Assembly (NCBI GenBank): GCA_945913255.1
Contig: CAMEDC010000001.1
Span: 1-64,000, forward strand
DNA: 64,000 nt
Direction: 5' to 3'
From: an uncultured Lachnospiraceae bacterium
Lineage (GTDB): Bacteria > Bacillota > Clostridia > Lachnospirales > Lachnospiraceae
Of this stretch, positions 59,300 to 64,000 are shown piece by piece. A program made the translations under genes and the position numbers. The notes under the pieces were generated by a model, which did no database searches, was not told the origin of the DNA, and saw only the letters and a program-made list of their open reading frames with translations. Positions within the stretch are counted from its first letter, which is position 1; each line of letters starts with the position of its first letter.

Positions 59300-59491
59300 T
59301 TAAACACGCATATCAAAATTCGCACCGACACCCGGGTTCACACTCTGCTCCATGGCAGCAGCATCAATCATCTGAACCAGACCGGCTCCCAGAGTTTCAT
59401 TCGCATCCATCGCCTTATCCAGAACTGCTGTTCCTACCTTTGACTGCAACGAAACATTTGACAACGCCATCGAAACGCCTGCAATATCCAT
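59300..59491 (-). CDS. YjfB-family small protein (putative motility protein)
   Basis: 63 residues matching the YjfB family: MDIAGVSMALSNVSLQSKVGTAVLDKAMDA at the start (given here only as the pattern Met-Asp-Ile-Ala then Val-Gly-x-Ala-Val-Leu) and a short Met/Ala-rich centre ending in NPGVGANFDMRV. The family is annotated as putative motility-associated, often sigma-D controlled, but its function is unproven. A strong GGAAGGGGG ribosome site and a following terminator show it is a real single-gene unit. I could not place a convincing sigma-D promoter upstream. Confidence 0.85.
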   Translation of the reverse strand: MDIAGVSMALSNVSLQSKVGTAVLDKAMDANETLGAGLVQMIDAAAMEQSVNPGVGANFDMRV

Positions 59492-59570
59492 TTGTATGCC
59501 CCCTTCCCTTTTCTTTAGTGTACCACATTCTGTCTGTCTTTTCTATACAGACTGCAAAATTTCCGATTTC

Positions 59571-60413
59571 TTAAGATTTTTTCCGGCGAATGGTTTTTTC
59601 TCCAATCTCAATTTTTCCTTCTTTTAACAGTCGTCCCACCGCCCGTTTAAACTCATTCTTGCTCATTCCGGTTTCATGCTGAATTACCTCCGGAGCCGCC
59701 TTATCGCTAAAGGGAAGTGCACCCTCGTAGCTGTCAAGCAGTTTCAGAATCTTCTCCGCATCCCGGTCCATCTGCAAATAGGCCTTGTCGCGAATGCTTA
59801 AGGTAAGCTTTCCATCCTCACGCACCCCAATCACACGCGCTTCTATGTCCGTTCCCAGTTCCGCCTCGCCATAAAGTTCCTTTTTGGGAATTAATCCGGA
59901 ATACATATTGTCTACTGCCACAAAAGCTCCAAACCGGTCACTGTATTCATAGACACGTCCGCTTACGCGATCCTCTGCTTTATAAGGGCTGTCCGTGCGT
60001 AGATTTTCATAGACATTCATGGTTGCGCAGAGACGGTTGCTCTTGTCTATATAAAGAGAAACCAGCACCTTATCGCCCTGTCTGACTTTCCCTCTCTGCT
60101 GTTTAAAGGGCAGCATCAGATCCTTTTCCAGTCCCCAATCCAGAAAAGCCCCGAATTTCCCAACCTGAGCTACCGTCAGTTCCGCCACCTGCCCCATCTG
60201 CAGTTTCGGTTCCTTTGTGGTTGCAATCATTCTGTCTTTGGAGTCCCGATAGATAAATACCTCCAGTTTATCTCCCTGTCTGCTTCCCGCAGGCACCTGC
60301 TTTGCCGGAAGCAGCACATGTTCCGCCGCATCCTCAAAGGAAACCGCCAGGTATACGCCAAATTCTACTTCTTTTACAATTACAAGCTCCTGTTTCTCGC
60401 CAAGTCGAATCAT
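59571..60413 (-). CDS. cvfB: CvfB-like S1-domain RNA-binding protein
   Basis: 280 residues made of consecutive S1-like beta domains (starting near LVIVKEVEFGVYLA, ELTVAQVGKFGAFLDWG and GRVYEYSDRFGAFVAVDN) and a C-terminal winged-helix part (MSKNEFKRAVGRLLKEGKIEI). This is the architecture of CvfB/YitL, an RNA-binding protein that affects expression of virulence and metabolic genes in staphylococci. Its start overlaps the stop of the acyl-ACP thioesterase gene by 4 bases (ATGA). It is cytoplasmic. Confidence 0.92.
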   Translation of the reverse strand: MIRLGEKQELVIVKEVEFGVYLAVSFEDAAEHVLLPAKQVPAGSRQGDKLEVFIYRDSKDRMIATTKEPKLQMGQVAELTVAQVGKFGAFLDWGLEKDLMLPFKQQRGKVRQGDKVLVSLYIDKSNRLCATMNVYENLRTDSPYKAEDRVSGRVYEYSDRFGAFVAVDNMYSGLIPKKELYGEAELGTDIEARVIGVREDGKLTLSIRDKAYLQMDRDAEKILKLLDSYEGALPFSDKAAPEVIQHETGMSKNEFKRAVGRLLKEGKIEIGEKTIRRKKS

Positions 60414-61126
60414 ATCTTCTGCCTCCCCGTAAACTCCACAATCACATACGGAGCGTTTTCTTCATTCCGCAGTGCTACCACTACTTTTCCCTCTGCCTCC
60501 GTCACATAAGGATACAGCACATCATCCAGGAATGCCTGCTTCTTATATTCGGCACGCAGCTGTCCGATATTGAAATCCTCCGGCAGATAGTCCATGGCAA
60601 TTCCGACAAACTGCTGATTGTTCACATGATGATTCGTATCCAGATGGTGCTTCTTCACCACAATCGGCTCATAATCTGTTCCGTTCTCCGGTACCGCAAT
60701 TTTCCGCGGTGCATATTCCATCTCCAGCTTCGGGCAAATCGGGTATTTTTCAAACATGATTTCCGGTACCGGACAGGGTTTTCCCGTCTCCGTATTCAAC
60801 AGACTCCAGAGAGAGTTTGCTTTTGCAATATACTCTCCCCGCTCGTCCATCATGGCAAAATTACGATACCCCAGAAAGCCCTTCAAGTCATAGGGCTGGG
60901 TGCCGACAGTTACCTTTTCGCACAGTTCCGGATAGCGCTCCACTACAATCTGCCAGGAAGAAAGCACCCACACAAGCTGCCTTTCTCTCAGATACTCCAC
61001 TCCAACGCCAAGTTCCTCAGACTGAAAAGTAGAGCAATCCTGAAAATAATTGATGAGAGAAGCCATCGTCAGCTTTCCCTCACTGTCAGTCTCACTGTAT
61101 CTGACTTTGCTGTCAAATGTATACAT
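60410..61126 (-). CDS. Acyl-ACP thioesterase (FatA-like)
   Basis: 238 residues forming two hot-dog domains: N-terminal VRYSETDSEGKLTMASLINYFQD and the second-domain motif HLDTNHHVNNQQFVGIAMDYLP with the Asn/His active-site pattern. It hydrolyses acyl-ACP to release fatty acids. The ATG at 61126 has AGGAG upstream, and the family begins near MYTFDSKVRYSE; a codon at 61201 would add 25 unrelated residues. It lies 52 bases after a CPBP-family membrane protease gene and overlaps cvfB. Confidence 0.92.
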   Translation of the reverse strand: MYTFDSKVRYSETDSEGKLTMASLINYFQDCSTFQSEELGVGVEYLRERQLVWVLSSWQIVVERYPELCEKVTVGTQPYDLKGFLGYRNFAMMDERGEYIAKANSLWSLLNTETGKPCPVPEIMFEKYPICPKLEMEYAPRKIAVPENGTDYEPIVVKKHHLDTNHHVNNQQFVGIAMDYLPEDFNIGQLRAEYKKQAFLDDVLYPYVTEAEGKVVVALRNEENAPYVIVEFTGRQKI

Positions 61127-61178
61127 TCGTTTTCTCCTCGTATCATATCCTCTGGTTACACAAATGAATTGAATGGTC

Positions 61179-62174
61179 TTACAAGAGTAACTGATAAACA
61201 ATCATCGCAATCCAAAGCAGGCAGTACACAATCATACCACTGTTCAGGATGACAGTATAAAATCTCTTTCCTTTTGGCAGTACCACCTCTCCTTTTTCAA
61301 AGGTAAATCGTTTCTTTGCCAGGAACACAATCAGCAAAACGCCCCCTGCAATGATCATTCCAAGCACAAAAAGGACATAGAGACCATACACTGCAAAAGC
61401 TGTCAGGTTCTCCATAACATACTCCATTAAAGCCTGCATATCACCGGAAACTGCAATCTGCTGATATTTTTCCAGATTAATCATTTTAATCACCAGAACG
61501 CTGACGACACCTCCCATGAAGTTGATCATCATATGTAAGGCAATCGTTATTTTCAATTTTCCTGTCTTCACATAGAGGAACGCCAGAAAAGCACCCAGTA
61601 CAAAGGCATAGACAAACTGATTCAGATTGCCGTGGAACAGTCCGAACATAAGCCCTGACATCACAACAGCCACTCCCTGTCCGTAACGAACCGTTCTGTC
61701 CACAATCAGTTTGCGGAACACATACTCCTCCATGGCGGGGGCAATCAGCACCATATAAACAAGTACAAACCATATGCTCACGGAGGTTGCAACATTTGCC
61801 ATCACATTCTGCACCGCTCCACCCTTCAGGAAGCCGATTATAATGGTGAATATATTTCCCACAATATTGGAAATGTAAACAAGTCCGAAACACATAATCG
61901 CCGCAACCGCGAACTGCCAACGTTTCATTTCATGCTGCTCCACCTGCTCTGCGGGTACCTTTTTCACAAGGAAAATCAACAGTGGCATCCCAATCAGATA
62001 TAACGGCAAAACCGACGCCAGCAGGCTGATATTCGGATTTTCCATCCATTCCGGTCTGATTGCCTTGATAAGATACATCGAGGTAAGCTGTGCCACATAG
62101 ATAATCAGTGTTCCCAGCAAAAACATCCAGCCAAGTTTAGAAAAATACTTTCTTGATACTTTGATTTCTTCCAT
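61179..62174 (-). CDS. CPBP-family intramembrane metalloprotease
   Basis: 331 residues with about eight membrane helices. The three active-site motifs of the CPBP (Abi/CAAX protease-like) family are visible: EEYVFRK (about 169-175), FGLFHGN and HMMINFMGG. Family members act in prenyl-protein processing in eukaryotes and in bacteriocin self-immunity or unknown roles in bacteria; no bacteriocin gene is seen nearby. The ATG has an AGAGGAG site. Function here is undefined. Confidence 0.9.
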   Translation of the reverse strand: MEEIKVSRKYFSKLGWMFLLGTLIIYVAQLTSMYLIKAIRPEWMENPNISLLASVLPLYLIGMPLLIFLVKKVPAEQVEQHEMKRWQFAVAAIMCFGLVYISNIVGNIFTIIIGFLKGGAVQNVMANVATSVSIWFVLVYMVLIAPAMEEYVFRKLIVDRTVRYGQGVAVVMSGLMFGLFHGNLNQFVYAFVLGAFLAFLYVKTGKLKITIALHMMINFMGGVVSVLVIKMINLEKYQQIAVSGDMQALMEYVMENLTAFAVYGLYVLFVLGMIIAGGVLLIVFLAKKRFTFEKGEVVLPKGKRFYTVILNSGMIVYCLLWIAMIVYQLLL

Positions 62175-62245
62175 AAATACTCCTCTGAATTTTCATTGAT
62201 TTACTCTTCAGTTTATCATAAGATTTTTTATTTGTATAGCAAAAC

Positions 62246-62279
62246 AAAAATCCCATGAGCACCAGCTCATGGGATTTTA
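62246..62279 (-). terminator. Terminator after the tRNA-Gln gene
   Basis: Stem AATCCCATGAGC/GCTCATGGGATT with a short loop, followed on the minus strand by TTTTTGTTTT. Confidence 0.88.
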
Positions 62280-62283
62280 TTCG

Positions 62284-62356
62284 CAGGGCTACAAGGATTC
62301 GAACCTTGAAAATGACGGAGTCAGAGTCCGTTGCCTTACCGTTTGGCGATAGCCCT
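62284..62356 (-). tRNA. tRNA-Gln (anticodon CUG)
   Basis: 73 bases form a complete cloverleaf on the minus strand: acceptor AGGGCTA/TAGCCCT (62350-62356 with 62285-62291), anticodon stem ACGGA/TCCGT with loop CTCTGAC giving anticodon CTG (reads CAG), and T-loop GGTTCGAATCC. The discriminator is G (62284) and CCA is not encoded. A single-gene unit with its own promoter and terminator. Confidence 0.95.
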
Positions 62357-62374
62357 ATCTGCATTACTTGATGA

Positions 62375-62403
62375 ATTATACACGAAGTATTTCCATTTTG
62401 CAA
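62375..62403 (-). promoter_or_regulatory. Promoter of tRNA-Gln
   Basis: TTGCAA (62398-62403) and TATAAT (62375-62380) on the minus strand, spacing 17, 18 bases upstream of the mature tRNA. Confidence 0.8.
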
Positions 62404-62484
62404 TACCCAAATACAAAAAATTTAAATTTTTCCAAAAACTGCTCCAATTATCCGGATACCGGCCAGTGAAAACAGATACCATCA

Positions 62485-62546
62485 AAACGTGCGCCATCAG
62501 GCGCACGGCATAAAACAGCCCGTACTGCAACTGCAACACGGGCTGT
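62485..62546 (-). terminator. Tandem terminators after glnN
   Basis: The first stem is ACAGCCCGT/ACGGGCTGT (62515-62523 with 62538-62546), followed on the minus strand by TTTTATG. The second is GTGCGCC/GGCGCAC (62489-62495 with 62500-62506), followed by GTTTTG. Confidence 0.8.
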
Positions 62547-62560
62547 CCGTTCCCTGTAAA

Positions 62561-64000
62561 TTAAACCTCAAAGGTCAGTTCGCCGTAAGAAGGTACAGGC
62601 CATACTTTCTTATCGACAATCATTTCAAGTGCATCAATCGGTGCACGAAGTTCATCCATAACTTCCTTTACGGAATCCTTGTAGAAGAATGCCTGTGCCT
62701 TTGCCTCCTCGATTGCGGAAGCTTCTGCAGTTACCTTCTCCAGTTTGGTCAGAGCTGCCTTTGCTTCTGACAGGTACTTGCTTACCTCACCCAGCGCCTC
62801 AGCCTGTACGGAAGCATCCGCGCCAGCCTCTTTCACTGCGATAACAGTGTCTGCCAGAGATTTTGTATAACTCATAACAGCAGGAATATACTTCTTGCTT
62901 GCCATGTCAATCATGGTCAGAGCCTCAATATTGATGGTCTTAGCATAGGTCTCGTAAATAATCTCCTCGCGGGATTCCAGCTCAACCTTGGTAAAGATAC
63001 CGAATTTTTCAAACAGTTTGATTGCCTTATCGGTAGTCAGAGTGGAAGCTGCCTCAACCATGGACTTGATGTTGGGAAGTCCTCTTCTCTCAGCCTCTGC
63101 AACCCATTCATCGGAATAGCCGTTTCCGTTGAAAATAATTCTCTGATGCTCGGTCATGTATTCCTTAATCAGGTCATGCACAGCCAAATCAAAGTCTTCT
63201 GCCTTCTCCAGTCTGTCAGCTGCCTCACAGAAAGCCTCTGCAACAATTGCATTCAGTGTGGTGTTAGGACTTGCGATAGAATCTGCGGAACCAACCATAC
63301 GGAACTCAAACTTGTTGCCGGTGAAGGCAAAAGGTGAAGTTCTGTTACGGTCTGTTGCATCTTTCTCAAAATCAGGAAGGGTGGATACACCGGTCTCCAG
63401 CTTACCGCCTTCAATCAGATGTGCTGCCTCACCTGTTTCCACCAGCTGTTTTACCACATCCTCAAGCTGTTCACCCAGGAACATGGAAATGATTGCGGGC
63501 GGTGCCTCGTTCGCACCCAGTCTGTGATCGTTTCCGACATCGGAAGCACTCTGACGAAGCAGATCTGCGTGTGTATCAACAGCCTTCATGATGCAGGCAA
63601 GCACCAGAAGGAACTGAATATTCTCGTTAGGAGTCTCACCGGGATCCAGCAGGTTAACACCATTGTCTGTTCCCAGAGACCAGTTATTGTGCTTACCGGA
63701 ACCGTTCACACCCGCAAAAGGCTTCTCATGAAGCAGACAGGTCATGCCATGGCGTCCTGCAACCTTCTTCATTGTCTCCATAACCAGCTGGTTGTGGTCA
63801 ACTGCAATGTTTGCCGTCTCATAAATGGGTGCCAGCTCATGCTGTGCAGGAGCAACTTCGTTGTGCTGGGTCTTTGCGGTAACGCCGAGCTTCCACAGCT
63901 CCACATTCAAATCCTTCATATAAGAACCGATTCTCTCACGGATGGTGCCGAAGTAATGATCCTCCAGCTCCTGTCCCTTGGGCGCAGGTGCACCGAACAA
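62561..64000 (-). CDS. glnN: Glutamine synthetase type III, C-terminal part (cut by window edge)
   Basis: At least 479 residues are visible; the gene continues beyond 64000, and family members are about 700 residues, so roughly a third is missing at the N-terminus. The GSIII catalytic stretch is present: HNEVAPAQHELAPIYETANIAVDHNQL, KPFAGVNGSGKHNNWSL (ATP loop) and SDVGNDHRLGANEAPPAIIS. The long helical C-terminal extension typical of GlnN follows (about the last 150 residues). It makes glutamine from glutamate, ammonia and ATP. A tRNA-Gln gene lies just downstream, probably by chance. Confidence 0.96.
   Translation of the reverse strand: MFGAPAPKGQELEDHYFGTIRERIGSYMKDLNVELWKLGVTAKTQHNEVAPAQHELAPIYETANIAVDHNQLVMETMKKVAGRHGMTCLLHEKPFAGVNGSGKHNNWSLGTDNGVNLLDPGETPNENIQFLLVLACIMKAVDTHADLLRQSASDVGNDHRLGANEAPPAIISMFLGEQLEDVVKQLVETGEAAHLIEGGKLETGVSTLPDFEKDATDRNRTSPFAFTGNKFEFRMVGSADSIASPNTTLNAIVAEAFCEAADRLEKAEDFDLAVHDLIKEYMTEHQRIIFNGNGYSDEWVAEAERRGLPNIKSMVEAASTLTTDKAIKLFEKFGIFTKVELESREEIIYETYAKTINIEALTMIDMASKKYIPAVMSYTKSLADTVIAVKEAGADASVQAEALGEVSKYLSEAKAALTKLEKVTAEASAIEEAKAQAFFYKDSVKEVMDELRAPIDALEMIVDKKVWPVPSYGELTFEV

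Noticed and set aside
62284..62356. Integrated element at the tRNA-Gln gene
   Set aside because: No integrase, direct repeat of the tRNA 3' end or other mobile gene is present on either side; the tRNA has a normal promoter and terminator.

Overview
The window looks like a chromosomal segment of a motile, potentially spore-forming Clostridia bacterium, most likely family Lachnospiraceae. I infer this from gene content and order, not from any database match. The pointers are cdaA-cdaR-glmM, comFC next to yvyF, an mbl-type gene followed by two hook/rod genes and a FlgJ-like gene, a Spo0A-type DNA-binding domain, a type III glutamine synthetase, HPr with His15 and Ser46, and Gram-positive style lipoproteins and autolysins. 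Almost every gene is on the minus strand; the only convincing plus-strand gene is the DUF3048 lipoprotein at 31696-32856.

Region 1 (1-2.5 kb) is visibly AT-richer than its surroundings. It holds a two-gene unit with its own promoter: a 495-residue protein with a C-terminal nitrilase-fold domain (Glu-Lys-Cys triad visible) and a winged-helix protein. I know of no described system matching it, and it is the best candidate here for something new.

Region 2 (2.5-31.5 kb) is a surface-polysaccharide locus in two operons. The left operon (13236 down to 2520) encodes a membrane nucleotide-sugar 4,6-dehydratase, a small initiating phosphoglycosyl transferase, a reductase, a polyprenyl-phosphate glycosyltransferase and a CDP-3,6-dideoxyhexose pathway (rfbF, rfbH, rfbG). 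This pathway is extended by a thiamine-diphosphate enzyme and a second reductase, the combination known for the branched sugar yersiniose. The right operon (29929 down to about 17152) encodes a second, large initiating transferase, a chain-length protein with a degenerate kinase-like domain, an EpsG-like polymerase, five glycosyltransferases and three membrane proteins of GT-C or unknown type. A secreted glucosaminidase and a repeat-tailed lipoprotein lie between the operons. No flippase and no iron-sulfur reductase partner for RfbH are present. A stand-alone Spo0A effector domain with a perfect 0A box at its own promoter, and a GtrB-like transferase, close the locus.

Region 3 (31.7-47 kb) is housekeeping: DUF3048 lipoprotein, leuA, HPr, cdaA-cdaR-glmM (c-di-AMP synthesis and amino-sugar metabolism), two membrane proteins, yvyF, comFC, recD2, then mbl-flgF-flgG-flgJ. 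The mbl-type promoter carries four evenly spaced 20-bp palindromes.

Region 4 (47-64 kb) has uvrB-uvrA with an SOS-like box, then a PucR-type regulator, ftsE-ftsX, an EnvC-like M23 protein, a CtpA-like protease and a flavodiiron protein in one run. It continues with a YjfB protein, a CvfB-like RNA-binding protein, an acyl-ACP thioesterase, a CPBP protease, tRNA-Gln(CUG) and the 3' part of glnN, which is cut by the window edge.

Short tandem duplications (14-48 bp) recur across the window, between genes and inside secreted or low-complexity protein segments.
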